Positions 9,606 through 20,211 of a stretch of 64,000 nt of DNA are shown piece after piece. The DNA is from an uncultured Carboxylicivirga sp. (GTDB lineage Bacteria; Bacteroidota; Bacteroidia; Bacteroidales; Marinilabiliaceae), in NCBI RefSeq assembly GCF_963668385.1, contig NZ_OY764327.1, forward strand, positions 1,798,001-1,862,000, read 5' to 3'. Made by a program: the position numbers and the translations under genes. A model generated the notes under the pieces. That model was given only the letters and a program-made list of their open reading frames with translations. It ran no database searches and was not told where the DNA came from. Numbering within the stretch: position 1 is the stretch's first letter; each line of letters begins with the position of its first letter.

Positions 9606-10874
9606 ATGAACATTCTTCTTTTAGGATCAGGAGGACGAGAGCATGCATTGGCATGGAAAATGGCGCAAAGCGAAAAGCTGACAAAATTGTTTATTGCTCC
9701 AGGAAATGCAGGAACATCAGCTGTGGGAAGCAATGTTGATGTGAATCCAAACGACTTCGAAGCTGTTAAAAAATTAGTTTTAGCCGAAGCCATCGAAATG
9801 ATTGTGGTGGGTCCTGAAGAACCATTAGTAAGAGGAATTAAGGATTTTGTTTTAAATGATGCTGAAATAGCTCACATACCTGTTATTGGCCCTGGTAAAA
9901 AAGGAGCTCAATTAGAAGGTAGTAAAGAGTTCGCCAAAGAATTTATGAAGCGTCATAATATTCCAACGGCTGGATATTTATCAGTCAATTCATCAAACCT
10001 TAATGAAGGTCTCGCTTTTCTGAATACCATGAAAGCTCCTTATGTGCTAAAAGCAGATGGTTTAGCAGCTGGTAAAGGTGTTTTAATTTTAAATGACCTG
10101 GCTGAGGCGGAAAGTGAATTGAAAGAAATGTTGAGTGGTAAATTCGGTGACGCAAGTAGTACCGTTGTGATCGAAGAATTCTTAAGTGGAATAGAGCTTT
10201 CCGTTTTTGTTCTTACTGATGGGCACGGATATGTTGTTTTGCCCGAAGCTAAAGATTATAAACGAATTGGTGAAGGAGATTCTGGATTAAATACTGGTGG
10301 AATGGGTGCTGTTTCTCCGGTTCCGTTTGCCGATGAGGTATTTATGAAAAAAGTACACGATAGAATTGTTGTTCCTACTGTTGAAGGTTTGATTAAAGAT
10401 GATATACCTTATAAGGGATTTATTTTTATCGGATTGATTAGTGTAGATGGAGAGCCTCTTGTTATAGAGTATAATGTTCGTATGGGTGATCCTGAAACAG
10501 AAGTAGTAATACCTCGATTGAAATCCGATTTAGTTGATTTATTTAAAGCCGTTGCTGCAGGTAATTTACGAACTAAGCAAATTGAAGTTGACGAAAGAAG
10601 TGCAACTACGGTTATGTGTGTTTCTGGTGGATATCCGGGTGATTACGAAAAAGGAAAAGAAATCACTGGCTTTGAAAAGGTGAGTGATGGATTAGTTTTC
10701 CATGCCGGAACCACAACTGAAGAAGGTAAAGTTGTTACAGCAGGCGGACGCGTTATTGCTTTAACTGCATACGGTACTGATAAAGACGATGCCTTGGCAA
10801 AATCGTTTAAAAATGCTCAGGCTTTAGATTTCGAAGGAAAATATTTTCGTTCAGATATAGGATTCGACTTGTAA
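9606..10874 (+). CDS. purD: Phosphoribosylamine-glycine ligase (GAR synthetase)
   Basis: This enzyme joins glycine to 5-phosphoribosylamine using ATP in purine synthesis. The ATG at 9606 is preferred because it gives the canonical N-terminus MNILLLGSGGREHALAW. An in-frame ATG at 9573 would add 11 residues not typical of the family. From 9606 the protein has 422 residues, the normal length. Visible features are the GSGGREHA loop, VVGPEEPL, LKADGLAAGKGV in the ATP-grasp region, EEFLSGIELSVF, GGMGAVSP and the metal-site motif YNVRMGDPETE. It leads an operon with a DUF6427-like membrane protein one base downstream, then a carbamoyltransferase. Confidence 0.96.
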   Translation: MNILLLGSGGREHALAWKMAQSEKLTKLFIAPGNAGTSAVGSNVDVNPNDFEAVKKLVLAEAIEMIVVGPEEPLVRGIKDFVLNDAEIAHIPVIGPGKKGAQLEGSKEFAKEFMKRHNIPTAGYLSVNSSNLNEGLAFLNTMKAPYVLKADGLAAGKGVLILNDLAEAESELKEMLSGKFGDASSTVVIEEFLSGIELSVFVLTDGHGYVVLPEAKDYKRIGEGDSGLNTGGMGAVSPVPFADEVFMKKVHDRIVVPTVEGLIKDDIPYKGFIFIGLISVDGEPLVIEYNVRMGDPETEVVIPRLKSDLVDLFKAVAAGNLRTKQIEVDERSATTVMCVSGGYPGDYEKGKEITGFEKVSDGLVFHAGTTTEEGKVVTAGGRVIALTAYGTDKDDALAKSFKNAQALDFEGKYFRSDIGFDL

Positions 10875-10875
10875 T

Positions 10876-11856
10876 ATGATTTTTCAGTCTCTCAACAGAA
10901 ATAGTATAACAGCGTATGTATTGCTGCCCATTTTTTTGTTAGGCTTTTGGCTTAACTCATTTGTGGGAGCAGAGCCTAATGGCTTTCCATACGACCAAAC
11001 GCCCATGCCTTTATGGAGTTTGTTGTTGGGAGCACTGAAAGGAAATCATTCCCTGTCTACATTAATAAGTATGTTGATAACCCTAGTTATGATGTTCGGA
11101 ATGAATCGGATCGTCAATCGATTCGGTTTATCCAATAATCAAACGGCCATGCCAGGGTATCTTTATCTGTTTTTGGTGAGTGGCTATTTAATGGCCCAAC
11201 AGTTACATCCGGTTTGGTTCTTTACACCGCTTTTATTATTGGCGATTGAACGATTGTTTTCTGGTGGGCCGCATAGAAACCCTATGGCTTGGTGCTTTGA
11301 AGCTTCTTTTTGGCTATCGGTCGGAAGTCTTTTTTATGCTAAGGGAATCTACTTTATGATCCTTATCTGGATGATAATGTTTATTCTGCGTATGTTTTCA
11401 CTACGGTCTATTTTGGCCTCGGTAATTGGATTGATATTACCTTATATCTTTGCTTTTGGGTATTATTTCATAATTGATAAATCAGCGTGGTTTGCCGATT
11501 TGGCAATCGAAAACCTGATTTCTCCCATCGCATTTTTCTCGCATACTATATTTTCGCAGGTTTATAATGGGATTATAATCTTCATGGTGTTTATGGCCAT
11601 TCTGGCTGTGGTTCGAATCATGCCAGTGGTGAAGATAATTACTCGTAAGTACTTTCGTATTTTTATTTGGCTAATTGTATTGGCTATTGTGGCATCATTA
11701 ACCCCTTATTATTCATTAGAAGTGGTTCCTATTTTAGCTATTGGTTCATCAATCGTGCTAAGCCGCTTTTTAAATGCCATAAAAAAGCCAATTATTCAGG
11801 AAGTAATATTTATACTACTTTTTGTGCTTTCGCTTAGTGCTCAATTTCTGATTTAG
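10876..11856 (+). CDS. DUF6427-like polytopic membrane protein
   Basis: A 326-residue protein made almost entirely of hydrophobic helices, about nine or ten, with short basic loops. It resembles the DUF6427 family of Bacteroidota, whose members often sit next to purD, as here, where one base separates the two genes. No catalytic motif is evident. A short conserved-looking loop (FVGAEPNGFPYDQTPMPLW) follows the first helix. Its function is unknown. The position between purine synthesis and a carbamoyltransferase may only reflect co-transcription. The family name is from memory and should be checked by profile search. Confidence 0.7.
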   Translation: MIFQSLNRNSITAYVLLPIFLLGFWLNSFVGAEPNGFPYDQTPMPLWSLLLGALKGNHSLSTLISMLITLVMMFGMNRIVNRFGLSNNQTAMPGYLYLFLVSGYLMAQQLHPVWFFTPLLLLAIERLFSGGPHRNPMAWCFEASFWLSVGSLFYAKGIYFMILIWMIMFILRMFSLRSILASVIGLILPYIFAFGYYFIIDKSAWFADLAIENLISPIAFFSHTIFSQVYNGIIIFMVFMAILAVVRIMPVVKIITRKYFRIFIWLIVLAIVASLTPYYSLEVVPILAIGSSIVLSRFLNAIKKPIIQEVIFILLFVLSLSAQFLI

Positions 11857-11860
11857 TTTT

Positions 11861-13513
11861 ATGGATACTTCAAAGCCAACATTGGCGATATATGGTATAC
11901 AGGATCGAATAAATACTGATACTCCTTTTTATGTGCACGATCATGCCCTTACGTTGATGGATAAAGGATCGGTAATTAAGCACATAACTCTTGAACGCTT
12001 GAGCCGGCTAAAACACGACAATAAATTGCACGAACAAATATACGATGTATTAAAAAGTGAAGGACTTCTTAAATCGATGGATTACGATTTAGTTTTCGTT
12101 GATAACGTAGTGGGACGTACTTTTCTATCATCGTGTGGTCGATTTCGTTTTGAAGCTCCATTAAATGATGTTTTACATTCTTATCCTGAGAAAGGAAAAT
12201 GTTGGTGGTTAGATCGTGAGAAGGAGGCTTATGCATTAAATCATGAATTGGCACACATTGGTGCTAATTTGCCTTTTTATCGTTCATTTAATGAAAACAG
12301 TTTATTAGTTCATTTTGATGGGGGAGGTAGTTTAAGTAATCTTTCGGCGTGGAAATATAAAAGTGGCAAAATCACCTCGATTGAATATCATTGGGATTTG
12401 CAGTATCTATCGGGCTTATTTAATGCCAATGCATTGGTGTTCGGTATTATTGGATCAAAGTATATCGATCAGAATAGTGTGCCCGGTAAAATGATGGGAT
12501 TAGCTGCTTTTGGATCATATCAACCAGAAATGGAGGAATGGTTGGTTAAGAATGATTTCTTTAAAGATATATGGCATAGTAAAAAATCGTTCTTTGATGC
12601 TGCTAAAACTGATTTTGATTACGATAAAACTCAATTGAATACCAAAGATCCATTCTTGCATAATATTGTTGCTACCATGCAGTTTATATTTCAGCGAGAA
12701 TTGCAAAATAAGCTTCAATTATTGTCTCAAAAAGAATCGTTAGATTATCTATATTATTCGGGAGGATCTGCATTAAATATAGTTGCTAATACGCAACTTG
12801 TCGATTCTGGTTTGTTTAAAGATGTGTTTATTCCGCCATGTCCTGAGGATAGTGGCTTATCGTTAGGTGCTGCGGCTTATATCGAATGGCTTAAGCATGG
12901 AAGCGTTGAACAACACTCTCCATATATTAACAATTGGACAATTGAAGATTATTTGGTCAAGATAGAGCCTGCCGAGATTCAAAAATGTGCTAATGAATTG
13001 CTTAAAGGAAGTGTAATTGCAGTATGTAATAATAGCGGAGAAATTGGCCCAAGAGCATTGGGTAACCGAAGTATGTTGTCGTTGGCTAATAGTAAAGCGC
13101 TTGCTCAAAAGGTTAGTATGACACATAAAAAGAGAGAATGGTACAGACCCGTTGCTCCGATTATGCTGGCTCATAATGCAACTTATTTTACGGGTCAAGA
13201 CAAAATTCATTCCTTAGCCGATTATATGTTGCTTGATTTTAAAATTCTACCTGAAAAACAAAAGGAATTGCAAGGAGCTGTTCATGTTGATGGAACGGCG
13301 CGGATTCAAGTTGTTCGTTCCAAAGAAGATAATCCTTTTATGTTTGAGCTATTACAGCTTTTGGATACTAAATATGGAGTTAAGGCACTAATTAATACTT
13401 CTTTTAATATTAAAGGTGAGCCCATTGTTCATACTATTGAAGGTGCTGTAGAATCAGCTAAGAATATGAATCTTGATGGCGTAGTGTTGAATGGTATTTT
13501 TCAATTATTATAG
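11861..13513 (+). CDS. NodU/TobZ-type carbamoyltransferase
   Basis: A 550-residue O-carbamoyltransferase, a family that moves a carbamoyl group from carbamoyl phosphate via a carbamoyl-adenylate to a hydroxyl of a sugar, antibiotic or similar acceptor. The N-terminal Kae1-like domain shows VHDHAL near residue 25, HELAHIGA near 130 and DGGGSLSN near 155, with GGSALN in the 300s. The C-terminal domain has [14 protein letters not shown], the strongest family signature. It follows the membrane protein by four bases. The acceptor cannot be read from the sequence. No antibiotic cluster is nearby, so a surface polysaccharide or lipid is a more likely target. Its stop overlaps the stop of the convergent histidine kinase by six bases. 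Confidence 0.88.
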   Translation: MDTSKPTLAIYGIQDRINTDTPFYVHDHALTLMDKGSVIKHITLERLSRLKHDNKLHEQIYDVLKSEGLLKSMDYDLVFVDNVVGRTFLSSCGRFRFEAPLNDVLHSYPEKGKCWWLDREKEAYALNHELAHIGANLPFYRSFNENSLLVHFDGGGSLSNLSAWKYKSGKITSIEYHWDLQYLSGLFNANALVFGIIGSKYIDQNSVPGKMMGLAAFGSYQPEMEEWLVKNDFFKDIWHSKKSFFDAAKTDFDYDKTQLNTKDPFLHNIVATMQFIFQRELQNKLQLLSQKESLDYLYYSGGSALNIVANTQLVDSGLFKDVFIPPCPEDSGLSLGAAAYIEWLKHGSVEQHSPYINNWTIEDYLVKIEPAEIQKCANELLKGSVIAVCNNSGEIGPRALGNRSMLSLANSKALAQKVSMTHKKREWYRPVAPIMLAHNATYFTGQDKIHSLADYMLLDFKILPEKQKELQGAVHVDGTARIQVVRSKEDNPFMFELLQLLDTKYGVKALINTSFNIKGEPIVHTIEGAVESAKNMNLDGVVLNGIFQLL

Positions 13514-16500
13514 CCACTTTTCAAGTATTGCTTCTAAGTCGTCCATTTTAACAGGTTTACCAATATAATCGTTCATACCCGCTTCAATACAAACTTCTCT
13601 GTCACCTTTCAAAGCATTGGCAGTCATTGCAATTATTGGTGTTTCAATATTCAACTCTCGAAGTTTACGAGTAGCATCCAAACCGTTCATCACTGGCATC
13701 TGAACATCCATAAATATCAGGTGATATTCTTCGTTTTCTTCATTGGTTATCATGTTCACAGCCTCTTCTCCATTCTTTGCAATATCAATCTGCAAACCTA
13801 TGCGATCAAGCATTTTTTCAGCTATTTTCTGATTAATGATATTGTCTTCAACCAATAATACATGTTTGTCTTTTATGCGCTCCTGAAGCGTTTGTATTTC
13901 TTCTCCATCCACAGTTCTAGTGTGTTTGCTGCCAAAAAGTTTTTCGATGGTATGTAAAAGCTCGGTATGTTTAACTGGTTTTTGTAAAATATAATCAACA
14001 CCTTTTAACTGATTTATTGGTTTCCATCTAGTATCAGAAGTGAATAGTATGATGTGAATATTTTTATGCAGTTCTTTGATGCTTGTTAAGAAATTATCAT
14101 CGGCTTTACTGAATACATGGCTATCAATAATAATAAGGTTAAAGTCCTGGCGATTAGAGAGTATTGAGAGAGCCGATTTTTCATCATTAACAGCTTCGGA
14201 ATTAATATGCCAGTTGTTGAGAGTTTTCTTTAATAGTAGTAGGTTAGTTTTGTGATTATCAACAATTAATGTATTGATGGAGCTAAATAGATTTTTATCT
14301 ATTTCGTAAGCTTTTTGGTTTTTGTCGATAATTAAAGGAAGCGTGAAATGAAATACTGAGCCAGGATTTTCAGTTGACCACATAAAATTCGGATTGGGAC
14401 TTTCTACCCAAATTTTACCTCCCATTAGTTCAACTAGCATCTTTGAAATGCTTGTTCCCAAGCCAGTTCCTCCAAATTTACGAGTTGTCGATCCATCGGC
14501 CTGAGTAAATGATTCAAAAATCTTTTCAAGCTTGTTTTTAGGAATACCAATTCCCGAATCTTCTACAGAAAAATGAAGAGTGATATTAGTACCTTGTTGT
14601 TGTTCGATCTCAACTTTAAGAACTACTTCACCTTCGGCAGTAAATTTAACTGCATTTCCCATTAAATTAATCAATACCTGAATTAATCGGCTTTCATCTC
14701 CAATAACGATTGATGGTATGGTATCTTCCATATCGCTAAGCAATTCTAAGCCCTTTTCTCGGCCTTTAAACGACATTTGGTCCATTAAATATTCAACGGT
14801 TGAACGAAGGTTGAACGCATAAGACTCAATTTTCATTTTACCGGCTTCAATTTTTGAAAAGTCAAGAATGTCGTTAATGATATTTAGTAGGTTGTCGCAA
14901 GATCGGCCAATAATTGATATCACATTCTTTTGCTCTTTCGACAACCGTGTTTTGGATAACAATTCGGTCGCACCAATAATTCCGTTCATAGGAGTCCGTA
15001 TTTCATGACTCATATTGGCCAGAAACTCAGATTTAGCTTTGTTCGATTCTGCCTCTTTTTTCTGAATCTCTTTTTGAGCACTTATATCCATAAATGCCTC
15101 AAGAAATACCTCTTTGTTATCTAGTGTTACCGGAATAATATTCTTTAATATTTCGCGCGAAATATTGTTCTCTTTAACTTCTAGTCGTTCGTCCAACGAT
15201 TCAACTTTAATGCCCGATTGTTCATTCTTGTATGCATCTCTCTTGTTTGTTGTAAAGAGCTCGTTATATGAATGATTTTTAAAATGAGCTGTTGCCTGCG
15301 AAATTGATTGGAAACCCATTATCTTAGACGCAGTTTGATTTAGTTGAATTAATTGTTTGTTATTGTCAACCAATAATATACCAACCGGAAGATTTTCTGT
15401 AATAGTTGAAAGTGTTTTGTTCGATTCTTTTAACGATTCGGTTAATAATTTCTTTTCAGTTGTATCTTCCTTAATTGCAATATAATTCGAGATGGTTTTA
15501 TCTTCACTTAATACAGGTGAGATCAGTACTTTCTCCCAAAAAACGGAGCCATCATCTTTTAAACTCGAAATTTCGCCGGTCCATACTTTACCTTCCTGAA
15601 TGGTTTGCCATAATACTTCAGCAAATTCATTTACACCTTCTTGTACCTGAAAAAAGTTGGCACTACCACTATTAAGTTCTGATTTTGAAAAACCAGCCAG
15701 TGATTTAAATCCTTTATTAACATACTCAACATTGCCTTGAGTATCGGTAATCATGATTGAAATTGGGCTTTGTTCAACAGCCTGAATTAGCTTTTTATTA
15801 TTTTGCTCTGCTTTACGCTGATTAATTATCAGATTTCTAATTTGTGATAAAAGGAAGTAAGTAAGAAAAACAACAAACAAAGTAAATACACAAAGCGATA
15901 GGTATTTTAGATTGTTGTATCGCTTAAGTACAGTTATACTTTGATTGTTTAGAGTCACAAGCCTTTTACTAATGTCGTAGGATATTTTATTCTCAATTTC
16001 GTGAAGCCTTTCAAGAGAAGCTTCTGCTTGCTTTATGTATAAGTCAGTAGCTTTAGCTACGTTGTCGGCACCATTAGGTACTAATAGTGTTGCTTCTATT
16101 TTTCTGGCAACCCGTTCCGACAGACTGTGCATCTTATTAATTAACGGAGCTAATTCTCTTACTTCACGTATACTACCTGTATATTTATCCTCTGTGTATG
16201 TGATAACATTAGTAACAACATCCTGAGCATGTAAATTAACAGCTCTTTTATCTTCAATGGTTCCACCCTGATCGATAACATTGATAATCTCAATACTTCT
16301 CTCTGTTAGGTTAGTTATTTCATTTTCAATATTTGTTGACTGTTGTTGTATAGTTACAGAAGAGTAGCTTTTTAATGCAATATGTAATTCAAGTAGATTT
16401 TTGTGAAGAAGGTGTTCGAGTTTAGCCAGTTGTTCTTGATTTTGAATGGCATATCTATATTTGGTAGCATAAGATTGATCAAAATAGTTTTCAATACTTA

Positions 16501-16600
16501 TAATAGCTGCAATGGTAATTATATAAATAGCCAAAAGAAGATATAGTTTATTAACTACAGGTTCTTTCAAATAGAATTTTTTATTTTGATTTTTACTCAC
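13508..16600 (-). CDS. Hybrid sensor histidine kinase with two receiver domains
   Basis: A 1030-residue membrane kinase. Transmembrane helices at about 18-38 and 232-254 flank a roughly 190-residue helical periplasmic sensor. Two PAS domains follow (about 270-385 and 395-510), then the HisKA domain with phospho-acceptor His532 in [11 protein letters not shown], and an ATPase domain with N645/N649, DSGIGIP at 681 and GGTGLG at 710. Two receivers end the protein. The first (about 775-890) keeps Asp826 and Lys874 but has VDN in place of the usual acidic pair. The second (about 912-1030) is complete, with Asp965 in FMDVQMP. There is no HPt domain or DNA-binding output, so partners lie elsewhere. 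The start is GTG, since no Met is available nearby. It is 41 bases downstream of a ModA-like lipoprotein gene. Confidence 0.93.
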   Translation of the reverse strand: MSKNQNKKFYLKEPVVNKLYLLLAIYIITIAAIISIENYFDQSYATKYRYAIQNQEQLAKLEHLLHKNLLELHIALKSYSSVTIQQQSTNIENEITNLTERSIEIINVIDQGGTIEDKRAVNLHAQDVVTNVITYTEDKYTGSIREVRELAPLINKMHSLSERVARKIEATLLVPNGADNVAKATDLYIKQAEASLERLHEIENKISYDISKRLVTLNNQSITVLKRYNNLKYLSLCVFTLFVVFLTYFLLSQIRNLIINQRKAEQNNKKLIQAVEQSPISIMITDTQGNVEYVNKGFKSLAGFSKSELNSGSANFFQVQEGVNEFAEVLWQTIQEGKVWTGEISSLKDDGSVFWEKVLISPVLSEDKTISNYIAIKEDTTEKKLLTESLKESNKTLSTITENLPVGILLVDNNKQLIQLNQTASKIMGFQSISQATAHFKNHSYNELFTTNKRDAYKNEQSGIKVESLDERLEVKENNISREILKNIIPVTLDNKEVFLEAFMDISAQKEIQKKEAESNKAKSEFLANMSHEIRTPMNGIIGATELLSKTRLSKEQKNVISIIGRSCDNLLNIINDILDFSKIEAGKMKIESYAFNLRSTVEYLMDQMSFKGREKGLELLSDMEDTIPSIVIGDESRLIQVLINLMGNAVKFTAEGEVVLKVEIEQQQGTNITLHFSVEDSGIGIPKNKLEKIFESFTQADGSTTRKFGGTGLGTSISKMLVELMGGKIWVESPNPNFMWSTENPGSVFHFTLPLIIDKNQKAYEIDKNLFSSINTLIVDNHKTNLLLLKKTLNNWHINSEAVNDEKSALSILSNRQDFNLIIIDSHVFSKADDNFLTSIKELHKNIHIILFTSDTRWKPINQLKGVDYILQKPVKHTELLHTIEKLFGSKHTRTVDGEEIQTLQERIKDKHVLLVEDNIINQKIAEKMLDRIGLQIDIAKNGEEAVNMITNEENEEYHLIFMDVQMPVMNGLDATRKLRELNIETPIIAMTANALKGDREVCIEAGMNDYIGKPVKMDDLEAILEKWL

Positions 16601-16641
16601 TCGATATGAATTATAATAACACTGTGTTTAAATGTATAAAT

Positions 16642-17457
16642 TTAAAAAATTATCGTTTCTCTTCTAGTAAAACCGTACTTACTTAATTGAGATTCGTTTA
16701 AATGTGTATTAGTGAAATTTAAAAATGCGTTGGAAAGTGTTGGTTGAGAGCTGCATGAGAGTGTTGCTGCATAAGTTGGAATAAGATGATTATTTTCTGT
16801 TTTTGGTTGAATTATTTCGATGTATTCACGGTTTGGGCTAACATATTGATTGCTTTTCCAGTCAATAACCACATCAGCTTGATTGTTTTTAAGGCTCTTT
16901 ATTAATCCTCTTGAGTCAGTTGTTAATGATACAACCTGAGGTAAAATTTCATTATAAATATTGTGCCGTTTCAGTAACTTTTGTGTTTCTAAACCAACAG
17001 AACTGGTTTCTGGATCAGCTATAATTAATGAGTATTTGTTATGTAGCAGAGACGAAAACTTACCATCAAATTTTGTTGGATTTCCTTTTTTAACCATAAA
17101 AGTTAAAGAGTTGTAGCCAACCAAAACAGAATCCATTAATGCTTGTCCGGTTTGGCTGTAGAATTTTTCAAAAGTAGCTGTAGATGAAGGTATATATATA
17201 TCACCTTTACCGGTGTAACTTATTACATCCATTAGATTTTGAGCGCAGTCATTTTGTATACGAATCTTACAGTTATATTCTTCTTCAAATTGTTCTTTTA
17301 AATTTAAAACGATGTCAAGCATTGAATTTTCACAATACACAAGAATCTCTTTCTGCGATTTTTCATTAAAAGCAGTATCTTTTTTCTTTTGTTTGCATCC
17401 CGAAAAAGTAACAAGCACTCCACTAAAGAGTAGTATCCATATTATGTATTTGGCCAT
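16642..17457 (-). CDS. ModA-like periplasmic binding lipoprotein
   Basis: A 271-residue lipoprotein of the type II periplasmic-binding fold, closest in look to molybdate/tungstate-binding ModA proteins. The start ATG at 17457 sits just after GGAGA and gives a signal peptide ending in the lipobox FSGC (Cys21). An upstream TTG at 17466 is less likely. Recognisable segments are ILVYCENSMLDIV, GDIYIPSST, NSLTFMVKKGNPTKF, ADPETSSVG and QADVVIDWKSN. No ABC permease or ATPase is nearby. Instead it precedes the hybrid histidine kinase by 41 bases on the same strand, so it may be a ligand-loaded co-receptor for that kinase rather than part of a transporter. The ligand is not known. Confidence 0.82.
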   Translation of the reverse strand: MAKYIIWILLFSGVLVTFSGCKQKKKDTAFNEKSQKEILVYCENSMLDIVLNLKEQFEEEYNCKIRIQNDCAQNLMDVISYTGKGDIYIPSSTATFEKFYSQTGQALMDSVLVGYNSLTFMVKKGNPTKFDGKFSSLLHNKYSLIIADPETSSVGLETQKLLKRHNIYNEILPQVVSLTTDSRGLIKSLKNNQADVVIDWKSNQYVSPNREYIEIIQPKTENNHLIPTYAATLSCSSQPTLSNAFLNFTNTHLNESQLSKYGFTRRETIIF

Positions 17458-17551
17458 TTTCTCCAATATATTAAACAGTACTAAGTTATGGATTAATATT
17501 ACGATAGAGTAGCTTGTTTGTCACGTAATTATCTGTATTAATCAAATACTG

Positions 17552-18622
17552 TTAACCTTTTATGAAGTGCTTTTTTACCCATTTAGGTACGATAAAAGCA
17601 CCAATTGCAAGGTATGGGTAGTAACTAACCAAACGCCACATAAATGCCATTGCTATTCCCGTGCCAATTGGAATCATGGTAGATAAAAATTCTTTAAAGA
17701 CCCATTCGGCAAATCCACTACCACCTGGAGTTGGACTTACCAACATCATAATCCACATGACTAGCTGTTTTCCAAAAATCAGTATGTGATCGCTCCAATC
17801 TAAGAAGTGAAATCCAAAAAATGCTAAGATGAGAGAATTGACAATCCAGTAGCGCGATGTCCAACTAAAAGCAGTGGCTCCAAAAGCTTTTAACCAATTG
17901 ATAAACGACCAGTCCTTGAATTCTCGGGAGGCAGCAATTAATTCAGAACCCGATTCGTTGGCTTGCGGTCTCCATCGGCGTATAATGGGTAGTTTAAATA
18001 TCCAGAGCAATAGCCATTTTAGTCCTCTGGGATTAGCAAATAATCCATAACTTAAGATGATGGTGTATAATAATTTGATTGTGTAGCCTGCCATGGCTAG
18101 CAGAAAAAACTGATTTTTATAAAAAGGTAATCCATTTTCGATGGAATTACCAAAAGCAAAAATATCGGCGCGTCCAATAAAAAGAAGTATAAGAGGAAAG
18201 GTGATGATAAAATACAACTCATCTAAAAAGGAAGTTACCATTACAATAGCTGAACTGCGACCAATGTTGATACCTTCTTTGTTGATGAAAAATATGGCAA
18301 CACTAGTTCCTCCAATAGCCGAAGGTGTTATTGCTGAGGTAAACTCCCATAGCATGATAATATTAAATGCTTTTCGCCATGTTATTTGATCCCCGCTCAA
18401 TAATCGTATACGATAGATATATCCTAAATCGCGGAAGGCAATCATCAAAAAGGAAATAAAAAACCAAAACAGTGATTGTAGTGTAAACGAAAATGTACTT
18501 ATTACAGTTGGATCAAATTCGCGATAAAGAAAATAACCGGTAGCAGCCAAACCAATTACAATGGGAAAAGTAATTTTCCCGGGGCGGATACTGCGTAATA
18601 TTTTGCCGGAGTTATCGGTCAT
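17552..18622 (-). CDS. YbhN/UPF0104-type membrane protein (LPG-synthase TM domain family)
   Basis: A 356-residue integral membrane protein with about eight hydrophobic segments. It matches the lysylphosphatidylglycerol synthase transmembrane-domain family in layout. Typical landmarks are TPSAIGGTSVAIFFINKEG in the middle and MLVSPTPGGSGFAEWVFKEF near residue 300. The soluble aminoacyl-transfer domain of MprF is absent, so it is the stand-alone flippase-like type. Members are thought to act in lipid or glycolipid movement, but the substrate here is unknown. The minus-strand sequence TAACTTTG at 18628-18635 resembles a -7 box but would leave almost no leader. Confidence 0.8.
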   Translation of the reverse strand: MTDNSGKILRSIRPGKITFPIVIGLAATGYFLYREFDPTVISTFSFTLQSLFWFFISFLMIAFRDLGYIYRIRLLSGDQITWRKAFNIIMLWEFTSAITPSAIGGTSVAIFFINKEGINIGRSSAIVMVTSFLDELYFIITFPLILLFIGRADIFAFGNSIENGLPFYKNQFFLLAMAGYTIKLLYTIILSYGLFANPRGLKWLLLWIFKLPIIRRWRPQANESGSELIAASREFKDWSFINWLKAFGATAFSWTSRYWIVNSLILAFFGFHFLDWSDHILIFGKQLVMWIMMLVSPTPGGSGFAEWVFKEFLSTMIPIGTGIAMAFMWRLVSYYPYLAIGAFIVPKWVKKHFIKG

Positions 18623-18686
18623 AATAACAAAGTTATAAGAATAGCAGGAGGCATGAAAAAAGGAGGCAACTTTTTTTCAGAAATAA

Positions 18687-18714
18687 CCTGTTTTCATTTG
18701 CAATAGAAAACAGG
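18687..18714 (-). terminator. Hairpin after the M28 peptidase gene
   Basis: The perfect nine-base arms CCTGTTTTC and GAAAACAGG have a ten-base loop. On the minus strand the stem runs into TTATTT. It lies just past the stop of the peptidase at 18726, so a weak intrinsic terminator is likely. Confidence 0.5.
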
Positions 18715-18725
18715 CTGTTGTTTAA

Positions 18726-20171
18726 CTATAAACGCCATCCAAAGTTAAAATGTGCAGTTGAACGGTTAATTTCTCCATCGGTATTTTGCTGAGTAATGCT
18801 TTGTAGGCTTTTACGGAAAGTAAAACTTATCTGAGCTTTGTAGAGTTCAAATCCAAACCCCAGGTTCATTCCGTAATCATCTTGATTATAAACATTATCG
18901 AAATCCATTTTATCACCATCTATTTTACCGTTCAGATGATAGCTATAGTATGCTCCAGCCAATACGAAAAGCTTAGGAGAGTATAAGTTTTTATTATACG
19001 TTTTAAGCATCAGTGAAATAGGAGTAGTAATTGATTGCATATTTATCTTGCTATCATTCATTTTGTAACTATGAATATCGTATAAAACTTCAGGTTGGAT
19101 AAACAGCGAACGGGTTATTTTCAATTGAGCATATAATCCGGGGTCAAAAGCAATGCGTGGCGTGGTTTGTAAATGATCGTTATCAAAAACCAAACGGCTG
19201 GTTCCTAATCCTAATTTTCCACCAAAAGTGATAACCGGAATGTCTTGCGTTACTTTTTTATTGGCTACTAATTCATCTCCCGATGCCATATCTACTGATA
19301 GATCAGATAGAAATGTACAAATAGTATTCATTCCGTCATAATCGAGTTTTTCGGCAGTATCTTCGGGTTTGTGGTATGGCGATTTTAGACCAGTAAAGAA
19401 ATGGCTTGCCGGAATTCCATTATCAAGAAATGATTGAGTATCGGTTAGAGCCACTTTTGTTGAATTGACTTTGGTAATTGTAATGTTGGATTTCTCTGCA
19501 ATCAGTTTAGCTTTTTTGTCGCCATTTTTTAAGAGTGCAATACCCGGTATCTCCAAACTTTCGATGCTGGAATACATACCCACCATATCAACACTAAACA
19601 TAAATTTGATATCTTCAGGTTTAACTACTTCATCAGATAAAAAGCATTGAGAACCAACCAACCCACTTTCTTCGGCATCGAAAGCCACAATAATAACACT
19701 GTATTTTAGTTTTGATTGATTTTGTTTTAGATTACGAGCTGCTTCTATGATAGTAGCTACCCCTGATGCATTATCGTCTGCACCATTGTAAATTATCATT
19801 TCACCTTTGCGAATTCGATAGCCCAAATGATCGTAATGAGCACCTAATACAATATATTTCGATTTTAATTCAGGATCATTTCCTTCAATCATTCCCACTA
19901 CATTAATACCGGCTACATGCACCAGATTTTCAGTAAAAGAAAAGTGGTGTTCGTAATCATCTGCTAAGGGAGTAAGGCCTATTTCTGCAAACTGATCTTT
20001 TATGTATTCAACAGCTATGTACTTACTTTGTGTTCCAAGCCCTCTACCTTCCAAACTATCAGAGGCTAAGGTGTATACGTGTTTTTTTAATCGTTCCGTT
20101 TGATTTTGAGCACTAGAAGAAAGACTTATAATAAGCCATAATAATAAAAGTGCAGTAAATTTTAAATTCAT
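18726..20171 (-). CDS. Secreted M28 aminopeptidase with C-terminal barrel-like domain
   Basis: A 481-residue protein with a signal peptide (about residues 1-21, ending in SSSAQ). Residues 25-300 are a zinc peptidase of family M28. The ligand motifs are GAHYDH (His112), NGADDNASG (Asp133), FDAEESG (Glu167/Glu168), SVDMVG (Asp195) and SPYHKPEDT (His267). Residues about 313-481 are unlike a peptidase. They form alternating beta-strand segments such as RIAFDPGLYAQLKI and SLFIQPEVLYDI, and end in FGWRL, the aromatic C-terminus usual for outer-membrane barrels, much like PorT-family barrels. The protein may therefore be anchored in the outer membrane with the peptidase in the periplasm or at the surface. 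The two-part layout is clear, but the barrel assignment is inference. Confidence 0.88.
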   Translation of the reverse strand: MNLKFTALLLLWLIISLSSSAQNQTERLKKHVYTLASDSLEGRGLGTQSKYIAVEYIKDQFAEIGLTPLADDYEHHFSFTENLVHVAGINVVGMIEGNDPELKSKYIVLGAHYDHLGYRIRKGEMIIYNGADDNASGVATIIEAARNLKQNQSKLKYSVIIVAFDAEESGLVGSQCFLSDEVVKPEDIKFMFSVDMVGMYSSIESLEIPGIALLKNGDKKAKLIAEKSNITITKVNSTKVALTDTQSFLDNGIPASHFFTGLKSPYHKPEDTAEKLDYDGMNTICTFLSDLSVDMASGDELVANKKVTQDIPVITFGGKLGLGTSRLVFDNDHLQTTPRIAFDPGLYAQLKITRSLFIQPEVLYDIHSYKMNDSKINMQSITTPISLMLKTYNKNLYSPKLFVLAGAYYSYHLNGKIDGDKMDFDNVYNQDDYGMNLGFGFELYKAQISFTFRKSLQSITQQNTDGEINRSTAHFNFGWRL

Positions 20172-20211
20172 GTGTGAGTTTAGTTAATAGATTATACTCA
20201 CAAAAATATTA

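Noticed and set aside
16642-17457. The ModA-like protein as part of a complete molybdate ABC transporter.
   Set aside because: No permease or ATPase gene is adjacent. The neighbouring gene is a histidine kinase and the next minus-strand gene is unrelated.
18628-18635. A minus-strand TAACTTTG box just upstream of the YbhN-like gene.
   Set aside because: It would leave virtually no leader before the start codon and has no -33 partner, so it may be a chance match.
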